NCBI GenBank assembly: GCA_914767715.1
Contig: OU612070.1
Span: 7,521,501 to 7,581,500 of the forward strand
DNA: 60,000 nt
Direction of reading: 5' to 3'
Source: Membranipora membranacea
Taxonomy: Eukaryota; Bryozoa; Gymnolaemata; Cheilostomatida; Membraniporidae
The translations under genes and the position numbers were made by a program. The notes under the pieces are model-generated. The model saw nothing but the letters and a program-made list of their open reading frames with translations. It had not been told where the DNA came from and ran no database searches. Positions 24,901 to 35,758 of the stretch are shown here, piece by piece; the first letter of the stretch is position 1, and every line of letters starts with the position of its first letter.

Positions 24901-26077
24901 AAACACATGAGACTAAAAAAAATGTATGAGACACATAGACCCTACTGAATCTGAATATTTTACCAAGTGTGAGTAACAAGTCAATATGACATCCCAAGCT
25001 GTGAAATAGAGAAAACATGTCTCCGATGAAAATGATGGATTATTTCAAGTCTTAATAAGTTTCAAACTGAACCATAATGTCTCATTATGAGGTGACAGGC
25101 AATCTCAATGTAGAAGAGAAACAGAAAAAAACTTTAAATCAGCTGAGCGGACATTGAACAGTAGCTATGCTCAATGATTTAATTGACGTCAGAGACATTT
25201 GAGCTACTAGACAGCCAGACCAAACCAGTAGGCCTAGAGCATCTTAACTCAGATTGAGCCATGGTACAAATCATATGTTTAGCGTACCCTTGTACATGGT
25301 AAGGGTGAGCAAGCTAGGATTACGTATGAAGAGCTAACCACAATTAGCAGCTTGGGGATTCGAAACAGCAACTTTCAGATTGAGAAGCGCAAATCCTTAC
25401 CACTACACCACCGTGCTCGATGACCTCAACCATCTAGACTTTCAGAGAAGGCCCTTGACCCTCTGGTTATGAGTAACTAACCTGTTCATAAGGTGACCGG
25501 TAGAGCTGGTCATACCTTCCATCATATGTAGGCCGAGTTTGCTGCTGATGCACTGCATTGGAAGTTTGAGAAGCAAAACTACTACTTCTTTCAGCTTGAA
25601 CAAGGTCTATCAGATCTGAAACAGAAATCAATTAGATCATATTCGTTTGAAGCCTAACAAGTCTTGACAGACAGGATACTTCCTACTGATACACATCATG
25701 TAAATACCGAATCATGCCTGCCCACTGTTGAGCCCTTACTCACTGCCTTAGTAGTCCTCAAATAGCTGTTAAAATTGATCTATGGTTTTGATATGGACCT
25801 AATAACGGTCAATTACTAATAGGTTCATTCAAGTCACTGCTGGAGAGGCTTGAGTTTGGAACCTGCACCTGAAGGTGGACATCATCATATATATAGAATA
25901 AAGACCTTACCTTACCTTATTTATTACTTACTTTTAATTTATTTATTTACCTTTTTTGAATTCTTCAAACTGCTGTGGGTCAATGGCATCGTAGCCCAAT
26001 CTTGATAGTTCTGACTTGATTTCAGCATCAGAAAAATCAAGTGTTGCATTACTGCTTAGACTCATATGATGAGCCAT
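18956..26077 (-). CDS. HYLS1: HYLS1 centriolar/ciliogenesis protein, complete, ten exons
   Basis: HYLS1 is a core centriole protein needed for making basal bodies competent to form cilia. Coding exons: 26077-25951, 25615-25482, 24858-24750, 24120-23943, 23585-23439, 23009-22848, 22274-22201, 21314-21148, 20194-19988 and 19075-18956. All phases match and the sum is 1425 nt (474 residues plus stop). The N terminus carries the conserved motif [17 protein letters not shown]. The middle is Ser/Asp/Tyr-rich and low in complexity. The C-terminal HYLS-1 box spans the last two exons: [30 protein letters not shown], then [20 protein letters not shown], with the repeated LRW-x-x-R signature. It is longer than human HYLS1 (about 300 residues) through the middle region. 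I started at the first in-frame ATG (MAHHMSLSS); the ATG four codons later is an alternative. Introns hold a foldback element and tRNA-like sequences. Confidence 0.92.
20567..20868. repeat. near-perfect foldback (palindromic) element in a HYLS1 intron
   Basis: Two arms of about 145 bp are inverted copies meeting at a loop of about 12 bases (ACCGTGCCTTGA, near 20717). The match includes GTTCTTACGAATATCAACTC and TGAGGCATTGTGCTCTAAAA in one arm and their complements in the other, with only a few mismatches toward the outside. It is probably a MITE or a recently formed inverted duplication. I see no obvious target-site duplication. It lies in the intron between HYLS1 coding exons 20194-19988 and 21314-21148. 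Confidence 0.85.
22052..22143 (-). repeat. tRNA-like SINE head
   Basis: On the minus strand there is an A-box-like GGTGAGTTGGCGCAA and, about 60 bases on, a B-box-like GTGCGAATCCC. No complete acceptor stem is formed, so a pol III-derived SINE fragment is more likely than a tRNA gene. It lies in a HYLS1 intron. Confidence 0.5.
25362..25425 (-). repeat. tRNA-like SINE head
   Basis: The minus strand shows GGTGTAGTGGTAAGG (A box) and GTTTCGAATCCCC (B box) at tRNA-like spacing. The acceptor stem ends do not pair, so I call it a tRNA-derived SINE fragment. It lies in a HYLS1 intron. Confidence 0.5.
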
Positions 26078-26782
26078 TACCATAAATTAGTGTAATAGAG
26101 TCAAGAAAACAAAATTTAAAAAGCTAAATTTCAAAACCAAACATTTCAGGACCGCAGAAACATTAGCTGCGGTTCATCAGTTCAGGTTGAGGCCACCTGT
26201 AAATTGATCTTTTATCTTCGGAACTAATGTTAATGTTAGGAGTTGTCCTCCCAGTGTTTATTCAAATAGGAGTGTTTGTGTTTAATGAGCTATCCCACAA
26301 TCCAACATTATGGGAATTCCAGGTAAAAGTTAAGTCATCGGAACACTCAGCAAGAGCTAACCTTTAGTCTGAGCTGGTTGTCTTGATTAGATGGGGATAT
26401 GAACTGATATGTTTCAAAGCTCAGACCCCATTGAAAGAACTATTAAAAATTCCTACAAACCTTTTATTTAACTGAAAAGAATCACTAGCAATGATACATA
26501 AAAACGCTTTTACTAAAAATATCCACAACAATTAATTAGATCTAATTAAGTTGAGAATTAGAACAGTTTAATCAAGGAGTAATAGCCCCTGTTACTCCTT
26601 GGTTTAATAATTCAGCGGTTTTGGTGTTGTGCACAACATATAGCACAGTCCTTAGTCAGCAGCCAACACTTATACTTATGCTTTATTTTTAGCCGATCAA
26701 AGTCACACAGGCCACAAATATGACCATGTCATTACAAAGAAAATAATAGAACAAGAATCAAGAAAATCTTACGAATAGACTT
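26078..26782. other. 5' flank of HYLS1
   Basis: AT-rich sequence between the HYLS1 start and the LINE remnant. No clear TATA box or RNA gene is seen. The HYLS1 promoter is presumably within it, but I cannot place it. Confidence 0.3.
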
Positions 26783-27354
26783 TTAAAGTATAGTGATGAT
26801 CGTATAACACTTATGGAGGAGACGTCCATGTGAGTCTTGGTGGAGTTGAGAGATGAATCGATGTAAAATATGGTGAAGATTGTTTTCTATTTTGGCTACG
26901 TATTTTAAGCAGGATATCTCAAGTGATGCGGAAAGGTTATCAATTCTACAGATATCAATCCTCTCATTATAGCTCTCAATGTCCGGTATTATTATCCTGA
27001 GACATTGGATTCTTTCGAGTCTTGACATGTGACCTTGAGAAATATAGGGAAACCATACCCAGCTTGCATAAAATATGATTATGAACAGTAAAACATCACA
27101 AGTCTATCCCTACCAACATAATAGCATTTTGGTGTAAGGAGAGCGTAAATAGATGGACGGACTCTCTGGATTATGGTGTCAACATAGGACGAGAATCGCA
27201 AATGACTCTCAAACACAACACCTAGCAGCTTTACATCATGCAACTTTTCTATTGCTTCATCATCGATTATTAATGGCACATCATTGATATTTTGTTGAGG
27301 AGAAAGATGTAAGATGCAAGATGTAAGATGCAACACCTTGTGATTATACATCAT
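26783..27354 (-). mobile_element. non-LTR retrotransposon fragment (C-terminal reverse transcriptase part)
   Basis: The minus strand reads DVKLLGVVFESHLRFSSYVD, then IIQRVRPSIYAL and, after a frameshift near 27060-27080, SWVWFPYISQGHMSRLERIQ. KLLGV...L.F..(H/Y)VD is the classic block following the catalytic YADD region of LINE reverse transcriptases, and the Trp-containing block follows it. Only the C-terminal part survives and the frame is broken, so it is dead. Confidence 0.7.
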
Positions 27355-27729
27355 CTCACACTAAAAGGAAAACAGGAAATGGAATTAAGAGGTGCACTAG
27401 GTCAGCTTGCAAATGATCGAAGGTAAACTCGAGACCTTCAGACATCTTTAGGTATTGATTTTTGATAATTAGGAATTTTGAACAAGATTGCATATTATAT
27501 AAGCTCCGTAACAACTGGCCCGAGGAAGTGAATTTTCCTTGTGAAACCTCTGTTTGCCTTTAATGCCAAATCTTGTATTACAATATTACTGCGATAAGAT
27601 GATAAGATGTTATTTGAATATCATTGTTACATGATAACAAAAATTCATTAAAAATTTATGAAACACACATATATTTTAAATAGAATAAATTAAAAAGAAT
27701 TGATTGTAATTTATTCAATTAAAAAAGGG

Positions 27730-27737
27730 TATAAATA
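27730..27737 (+). promoter_or_regulatory. TATA box of the lectin gene (putative)
   Basis: TATAAATA stands about 165 bases upstream of the lectin ATG at 27900, with a CA-rich segment about 30 bases downstream that could hold the transcription start. It is the only good TATA match near the gene. Assignment is inferred from position. Confidence 0.45.
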
Positions 27738-27899
27738 ACCTGGTCTGATGTATCACAAACCATTACACAGGTTGTCTTCACAACATTTAGGAAATATTTC
27801 ATGAAATAATAGTATTCATCTTATTGCTGGGTACATGATCTCCTAATTTGGTCAACCTCGTCATTGATGGACGCCACCTGGAACAAAACAAAACTGATA

Positions 27900-28067
27900 A
27901 TGTTTATTACCACTATTTTTAGTATCACGGTAAGGGCTGTTCGCACATTGCGCATTTCGTTCTTAATCTAGTAGCCACATTTTATCTTGTTAGACCTACA
28001 TCAGAGATGACTTGTTATTTTAGTTTAGTGCTAAAATAAACAATCCTTATACTTGATGAATGTACAA

Positions 28068-28113
<46 letters not shown>

Positions 28114-29781
28114 GTATGTATTCATGAATGTATATATGTACATTATATTTTTAGATAATTCTACATGGTCAGATTTCGGTTACCTTTGCCAATCATGACA
28201 CATATGCAGTCACACCAGAGAACCAGAATTTTGTGCTTCTAGACGGGTACACACAAACAAGTGTATATGCTGTAATTCAAGGAGTGAAATCCAGAATAAG
28301 ATGTAGTCTTTCCTGTTTGAAGCAGACAACTCCCAAATGTATTTCATTTAGTTATATTGGAGAATACCAGAGATGTGAACTCTCTCTGTACACCGCCGAG
28401 GCCGAGATCCTAGAGCCTACAACATCACAAGTCTACCAGATTGAAGGTACAGTCCTTTTTTCAGGCATAAGTAAAGTTCTGTTACAAATAATTTTTCATG
28501 ACATTACCATACAGTAGTGCGCAGTCCACTGCACAACACATAGGTCTTCAGCTGAGTCTAGCGCTGTTTTGAGCCTTTCTCCAGAACAATCTCCTCATGG
28601 CCACCCCAAACAGCATGAAACCAATCATGTGTATTGAATGAAATTTATTTTTGCTTGGTCTTGACTTTCTCACTTGCTCAAAATCTCAATGATATTCAAG
28701 TCATATGACTGTAGCAAATCAAGTGAATTCCCAAAATTTTGTTGAAAATTGGCGAAGAAAGCAAAAATCCATTATTAACATTTGAGCAGATCTGCAAACC
28801 TCCTTGTAGCATTATCACATGCAAGGTTATGATCCATGATGACAACATTTTTGAATACAATAATTGCAGAATATTTGTACTTAAAAGATTTCTACAATTT
28901 TTTATTGATGGTACTACTTAGGTTACACAAGTTACACAATCCCAGAAGGTTTTGACTATAATCCCTACTCAGGCTCCTGCTATAAGAAATACAGCTCTCA
29001 TAAAAACTGGAACTCTGCTGTATCGGCTTGTGAATTGGACGGTCTGCAGCTAGCCACGTTCCGTACTGAACAGTCGCTGCAATGGCTGTCTGATATTCAT
29101 GATGAAGAATCTGGTCAGTTCCTAACACCATATATTAACAAGACTATCAAAACGCGACACTGACCTGGAGTTTTGAGGGGAGACAGGTCAATCTCTGAGA
29201 TCTTAAATCGATAATTCCTAAAAGTTGCCTCTGATATTCATTGTTGCATACCTTGAAAATTCGACAGCAACAAATTGCATTGAATTTGATACTATTTGGC
29301 CCAAGTACCATGTGACAAAGTGGAGAGACAGAATGGAGGGGTAGGTAATTCAGCAGAAAAGTTGGCTACAAATGATTTCTAAGAAAATATCCAAATTATT
29401 TGTGTGGATTTAGACACAGATATGTAAAAATACTTAAAATATTTTTTTTTAAACTGCATCTCCCTTCTGACAATGATTTATGCCAGATTCGATTCTCACT
29501 GTAACACATAAGTAAGAGCTGATATAATTTGTCTATTGTATTTTAAATTTGTCTTGGCAGGATGGAGTGGCAGATATGTGGCACTACAGAAAGTAGCAGG
29601 CAAATGGTCATGGTTTGCTAACACCTCAGATCCGCTTATGTATGACAGCAAATGGATAACTTTTTCAAGTTACGGACCCTGTGGATTGACAGGTACAAAT
29701 GCCAATGGATTTGGATTCACAAACACAAACTGTGCTAACAGCCATCGATTCATCTGTGAAGATGTGAACTGCTTGACATAG
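27900..29781 (+). CDS. secreted PAN/apple plus C-type lectin domain protein, four exons
   Basis: Exons 27900-27929, 28155-28446, 28922-29113 and 29561-29781 join in phase to 735 nt (244 residues). Residues 1-19 form a signal peptide (MFITTIFSITIILHG start). About residues 20-108 are a PAN/apple-like module with cysteines in RCSLSC, PKCISF and QRCEL. The rest is a C-type lectin domain: SGSCYKKYSSHKNWNSAVSA, then LATFRTEQSL, and the C-terminal TNCANSHRFICE. The QPD/EPN and WND calcium/sugar motifs are absent (the loop reads WFANTSDPLMYDSKW), so calcium-dependent sugar binding is unlikely by family rules. It is probably extracellular recognition or adhesion; the ligand is unknown. Splice sites: ACG|GTAAGG, GAAG|GTACAG and CTG|GTCAGT, with acceptors TTTTTAG, ACTTAG and TTGGCAG. 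The 10-codon first exon is the least certain part. Confidence 0.85.
28073..28107. repeat. (TA)n microsatellite
   Basis: About 17 uninterrupted TA units in intron 1 of the lectin gene, followed by degenerate TATG/TATA words to about 28140. Confidence 0.9.
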
Positions 29782-31986
29782 TATTTTTGGCAATACTTAA
29801 CAGGATACTCCTGAGAGGTTTTGCTTTGGTTTTTTGGTGTGGAAAGAATTCAGCTGTTTGACAATATTTCATCATCTCACCTTTTCTTTCCCTTTATATT
29901 TCTTCAGATAAACACTATGCATTATAACTTTCACATATTTTCTAACTTCCATATAAAATTGCGCCCATAACTTGGCTTCAAGTTTAATTTTATGAGTTAC
30001 CAGAAAGTTTGTACACCGTCCCAACTATTGATTCTTCTGCCTCGTATTCACAATTCAACAACTACTATTTTCTATCGACACAAAACAAATAAGAAGGTTT
30101 ATAAACGGATATTCCTAATTTTGCGCCTAAGCACAAAAATCCAGGTATTAAACTGATCTAACCCACCTACAATCTCAGTTCGGTCAGACATTTCTGTGGC
30201 TTCTTATTTGTGACATGATGTTTATTTAGGTCTCCATATTCGAAACCTGTATACATATTCAAGTGATATGAAAATGTGAATATCTCTCAAAAACATTATT
30301 TTGTATTTACAGGTTTCATGTCAATAAATTGGAAAATAATAAATCGCTTATATTGCTTAATTAAAACTGCTGTATCGACCCAATCAATAATTTAGAGAGA
30401 TAGATTAAGCTATGAAAAAGTATGGTTTGTCATACCGCCAAACATGAAAAAAACATTCTTCTCAAACTTGCTCTCATAGTTATTGATTTCTATTCCTGAT
30501 GGGAAAGTTTGAAATGTTTCTGCTAACTATATTTATACAATATTATTACAGTCAGTGTACATTTAGTAAACATGAGTAACGAAAATAAAACATATTATCA
30601 CAATAATGTAACGTTATAATTTATGTTTGCTAAGATTCATGTTCAATTTTTAGTTGAAACATGTAAGATGCTGTCTATTCAATTTGTAAAACCTATATAT
30701 TTAATTATTTATCAGGTAGCATGTTACAATGTGTCAATTGTATAATACAACTAACCAAAACTAAAATTAATTTTCAGCCAATATTTGAGTTTGATAAACA
30801 AAAATTTGCGTATTGCTTAGAATATTACTTCAGATATAGTACGGTGACAGCCTCCTATCTTTCACTTTCATTTTGGTGGCTGATTGTAATGCACATATTG
30901 AATCTTACATAATTTTGCACAAAAAGCGGCTAATCGCCAAAAATGCTGCCGGCATTAGGAAAAGCAATCAAAATGTAGTTATATGGTTTCAAAGCATCCA
31001 AGATCTAAAAGAGCATACCAAAAACAACTGTCAAAACCTATTCGCTCAATATTTTGTTAATAAAGTTGCATTTCCAGCCACATTTTGCAAAGACTACCAC
31101 CAGACTAGTAGTATGTGAACAATTTACTCACCATACAAAGAAAGGGTGTGTTAGATGAGAGATCACCACAATATGATCACTTGCAGCAGTTTGAGCCCTC
31201 CAGCAATCATACACCAGCAATCAAATCATATAAAATGTCCTAACACAAAATTTAGAAAAGTAAACACACAGGTGGTACAGGAAACCGAACCTGAAATAAA
31301 ACAAGCAGTCAAACACACATGGAGTCACCTGCCATACATTCAATGATATCATTAGTATCTATTTAGGTCTACGGATTTACCTTAGAAGACTAGTGTAAAT
31401 GACTTCACTCAGACAAAATTTCACTTACCGATTATTACACGAGAGGACAACTTGGCCCCATTATTATCCAGTGTAAATGCAGCAGAACTAATATAAAAAC
31501 CTCAACCAATTTCCGCCATATTTACTATATTCTGCCCACACAGATGGATTCATAAGCATAGTGTAACATTTTCAGCCTGACAATCTAGCCTGGGTAGGCT
31601 GTCTGGGACAGGAGAGGGGGATCCCCGCAGACGGCGGACTGCCAGCCCAGACTACTGACAAGCTATCAATTAGCTTACTCTTTTGATAATGTTCATGAGT
31701 ATGTCAGCATAGTCGCTGTTTTTTTGTTCATTTGATAATCAATATTATTTTGAATGATTGAAGGCCATAATTTTGAACAATAAGATAAATAATAATGGAT
31801 ATCTATTGTAATAATAAGGGACTCCCCGTCACTGAAATTCCAGAACGGTTTTAACCGATGAACTTTCAATTAATGCCTATATTACAGTTGCTGTGGGAGA
31901 GAAATAAAAACAGTTGTATGAAAATCAGCAGCGGGCAAAGTCATCAATTTTGTAGTTTAAAAACGTGATTCAGACACCTAGAAAAG
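29782..31986. other. no gene recognised
   Basis: The lectin 3' flank and about 2.2 kb of AT-rich sequence. Plus-strand frames at 30721-30912, 30873-31118 and 31155-31346 have no domain features or good splice sites. I see nothing else worth naming. Confidence 0.35.
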
Positions 31987-32962
31987 ATGGCCTACAAGGG
32001 TAAAATCCCACAGATAGGTGATGAGGTGAGAAGATATGGATTCTATACTTGTCCTGAATGTTTCAAAGACTGGGAGAGTGCACAGACATTCTGTACATAC
32101 CTCAGCGGCAACGAGTACAAGGTATGAGGGTACATAATAATATTGCTGTCCATCTGATAGACGGTGACTGCACCGAGGTGCGGCATAGGAAGAGTGACGA
32201 CTAGGTTTCCGAGTTGTTCGTGCCACTTTTCAACCACTGACAGCTTTATCCCAGCGTGAAGCATAGCGCTACAAGGCCGGAGCTGCAGTGGTTGATGACA
32301 GCATCCTCTTGTATAGAGCTATACCATGCAGGAGGGTTCTTTAATCTGCATGCACGATGGTGTTGTACATACAGAAGACATCCATTATTTATAGTCTTGG
32401 TCTGAAGGGACTGTGTGATCAGTCAAAGTTGAAATGACTATCAGTCCCGGACGGGGTTTGAACCCACAACCGGCTGGTCAAGTGGCAGACACGCTACCAC
32501 TGCGCTACCACTGCGCCAAACTGGCTGACTAAGGGTACATAATACACAATCTCAAATTCAATATCTTGTGATTTTCTTCAGTCCGTGATCGTGTGAGTGG
32601 AAAACTGTTGTTACCTAAGAAAGTTAGCACGGTATTCAGGTTAGAGTTCACCTTTACAGCTGTCATCAACATATTATTGTTGTTACAATATTATTGAATT
32701 TGACAAACTAACACCAAAGTCTGATGGGAACGAGATGAGGCATGCAGTTACCTTGAGAACCTCCTTCGATCGAAATATCTAATATTTTCAGCCATGTTCT
32801 AAGCAGTCCTGTAAAGATTGCAATGTGATGACTCTGCCACGTGACACAGAGGCTTTGCTGAAACCAGATGGAGCCGATAGACATAATGATCTGTCACAGG
32901 GCCACCGATCAGACTTGTGTGAGAGATGCCTATCAGGTCAAGGCTGCAGTTCGACCTATTAA
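31987..32962 (+). CDS. 3CxxC-type zinc-finger protein, copy 1
   Basis: Two exons, 31987-32121 and 32792-32962, join in phase 0 (AAG|GTATGA; TTTTCAG acceptor) to give 101 residues. Key parts: RRYGFYTCPECFKDWESA, a following FC, then PCSKQSCKDCNV and HRSDLCERC. The FxCPxCxxxWESAxxxC block, followed by paired CxxC motifs, fits the 3CxxC zinc-finger family (ZAR1 and receptor-transporting proteins). Known members bind RNA or act in receptor trafficking; which applies here is unknown. There is no signal peptide or transmembrane segment. The start has a good context (AAAAGATGG). A paralogue follows at 34416. The intron contains a tRNA-derived SINE. Confidence 0.82.
32250..32520 (-). repeat. tRNA-derived SINE in the intron of zinc-finger copy 1
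   Basis: The minus-strand head has a pol III-like B box (GTTTGAACCC on the plus strand, reverse-reading GGGTTCAAAC) and an A-box-like GTGGTAGCG. The body shares a short core with the SINE at 44060-44345 (ATTTATAGTC/ATTTATGGTC followed by TGATC..GA). No good target duplication is visible. Confidence 0.5.
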
Positions 32963-34415
32963 ACTTTACGGACAGATAGCAGTTATCTCAAAATAAGTGT
33001 GGTGAAAATTGATATCGTAAAACTAAACATAGTTTTGTTGGGAATACCAGAACAAATATAATAAATTATATGTGTGTGTGACAGCTTACGTGCAAAATGT
33101 CAATTTTACTTTAGTGTTAACCTGATTTCAGATTTTGACTGGCAACCCAACCCAACCCTGATGAATATATGAGAGGACACAACTCAAATACTGTGTTAAT
33201 TATAAACCTGACTTCATACATGACATGTTGGTAGACCAAGAAATCAGGAGGTCTCCGCGGAGGAACTCCCGACCCGGAGTACCACTCTGCGCGTCTCGCA
33301 GTGAAGGTGTAATTTGGCCGTCATTGTCATTTGTTTTAAGCCAAAACTAGAGCGTTCATATTATGAAATGCATAATTTTACCTGATTTTACAAATTATAT
33401 TGTTGCACTTTATCCGAACGAGGAGAGATGGTATGTTAATAGGCAATTATATCTAGGTATATGTACTGTGGGGGTAGGAAAACATAGTTTTTCTTGCAAC
33501 AAGAAGCTTAAAAAGTCTTCTGGGTGAAGGAAGCTGAAAAAAGGGAGGAAAAAGGGAGATAGGGAGGAGGTGGGAAATACCCCTAAAAACTGGGAGGCTC
33601 CCTACCAAAAAGGGAGACTTGTCAGGTATGCCTGACTTAGAATATCTGTACCAAAGAGTTTGACTTGATGTTTGAATTAACTTAATGTTGTTGTCTACAA
33701 TAAATAATATCACATGACAGGCAAGTGTTAGTTTTTTGATCGTTTGCTCACTGTTAGGGGGAGGAGGGGATGGTAATGGAATATCTCTACCAATCAGCAA
33801 TCTAGCAATCATAGTTATCATTAAAATCATATGGAATAACATTTCTTGTAGAGTAGAAATAGGAAGGCTATACTAACACATAACCTTCAGCCTCTCACTT
33901 TCCCCCTGCCAAAAAGTTTCCTTTTGACTCTTCAGTCAAAGCGATTAACAGTGATGATCTTAAATCCTATATCACGGTATGGAACACATAAATTAACTGT
34001 ATAAGCACAGCTTGACAATGTACGGGTTAGATAAACACACCTTGTCCAATATTTTACATCATGGAATCACTCTGTAGTGGTGTAATCTCAAGGTTCCCCC
34101 AATCTACACTGCCAACAGTCACGCCGATAAACTCAAACAATTAAATATGGATTTTGCCTCCTTTGTTCTTTTATATGTGATAAACATTGTAATCACATGA
34201 TCCTTTTATAAGCGCGGTAGGCCAAAATTATATAGGGAACTCCCCTATCAATAAAATACCAAACTCATTATTTTCTATATCATTTCATATATATATATCA
34301 TCATACTTCATATCATATCATGTTATCGCCTCATAGAGCACCTGACGGCCATCACACAAGGTACCCTTGAGCTAAATCTCATTACTCATCATTTCCGAAA
34401 AAATAATATTGAACG
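32963..34415. other. no gene recognised
   Basis: Spacer between the two zinc-finger genes. The minus-strand frame at 33453-33842 is Pro/Ser-rich from a purine-rich tract and has no features. I see nothing else of note. Confidence 0.35.
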
Positions 34416-35577
34416 ATGAGTTATCGGGGATTCGGGAGACGAGAGAGAAGTATTGGTAGTGAGGTTAGAAGCTATGGATTCTACCAGTGTCCAAACTGCA
34501 GTAAACACTGGGAGAGTGGCATGACTTACTGTAAATACCTGGGCAACAATAATTATCAGGTGAGATTTACTAAGACATGTACGCTGTATAGATGGGGCAT
34601 GCTGGCAAAATTTCGTAGACCAGGATGTTACGGTTGGTGTTATATTTGAAACTCCAAACTTCGGCAGTTGGGTTGCTCCCAGATTTGAATCTGGCGGCGG
34701 ATCATAAATTATGATGGTTATATCCATTGAAACATTCATGAAAACTATTTGGAACGCAGGACTTCGACTTGCTATCCAATTGCTACCAATCAGTAAAGGG
34801 AAACATTCATTAAATTCTTAAGTATATAGATCATCTGAATGGTTTACCACAAGCCATAAACACAGGTTTGCTCCCATTTACAGCGTCGTCATCTGTCACA
34901 AACGAATTGGTCATACCTTTGGTTTAAGTACGTCTAAGAATCTGTGACAATGCAAATCAAATATTACCAATCACGCTAGAATGTATATTCCCCGGCAGGT
35001 ACAGGGGATTCCCACAAGCTAATCAAATTGTGCGCATATCAAGAATAGATATATATTCAAGATATTTATCTGTGCATACTTATCACAACTTATTTTGGCA
35101 GCATTTCATACATAGACTTTTTATTTGCAAATCAAATATTACCAATCACGCTAGAATGTATATTCCCCGGCAGGTACAGGGGGATTCCCGCAAGCTAATC
35201 AAATTGTGCGCATATCAAGAATAGATATATATTCAAGATATTTATCTGTGCATACTTATCACAACTTATTTTGGCAGCATTTCATACATAGACTTTTTAT
35301 TTGCAAGGATATAGGTTTAATATGCTTATGCATTTTTTCATGCAAGATATTCTTTCCGAAATCCACAACACTAGTAGCGCAGTAAGATTTCCTCTATTTA
35401 TAGCCGTGTTCAAAGCAGTCGTGTAAGGACTGTAATCTGATGACACTGCCCTATAAGACTCAGGCTCTTCAAAAGCCAGAATGGGGAGAGGAGAGACATG
35501 TCGATGAAACCAGAGGTCATCGCTCTGACCTTTGTGAGAGATGCAAGTCAGGACGGGCTTGCAGACGAGGCTACTAA
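34416..35577 (+). CDS. 3CxxC-type zinc-finger protein, copy 2
   Basis: Two exons, 34416-34559 and 35404-35577, phase 0 (CAG|GTGAGA; TATTTATAG acceptor), give 105 residues. Features: VRSYGFYQCPNCSKHWESG, then YCKYLG, PCSKQSCKDCNLMTLP and HRSDLCERCKSG. Exon structure, intron position and the Cys blocks match copy 1 (31987-32962), so the two are tandem paralogues. The linker between the second and third Cys pairs differs most. The N terminus is more basic (RGFGRRERS). The intron carries a direct duplication of about 175 bp. Function is open: the family includes RNA-binding and receptor-transport proteins. Confidence 0.82.
34951..35306. repeat. 175-bp direct tandem duplication in the intron of zinc-finger copy 2
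   Basis: Two almost identical copies start at TGCAAATCAAATATTACC (34951 and 35126). They differ mainly by one extra G in the CAGGGGG run and one base after it. The near identity indicates a recent event. Confidence 0.9.
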
Positions 35578-35758
35578 TCTGGTTAAGTGGACAACAGAAA
35601 TCAACAAGTCAATTGCAAAAATGAAACATAAATCAGAACAATTTCATAATCCCTCAGTCATGGATTTCTGATTATAATTTTATTATGGTGTAGATCAGTT
35701 TTTTTTTAATAATTTACAGAAAAATATAATCATAAATATAAATAGTATTGTTATTTGT

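Noticed and set aside
33453-33842. 129-codon minus-strand ORF
   Set aside because: It is created by a purine-rich tract (Pro/Ser runs on the complement), with no domain, start context or splice support.
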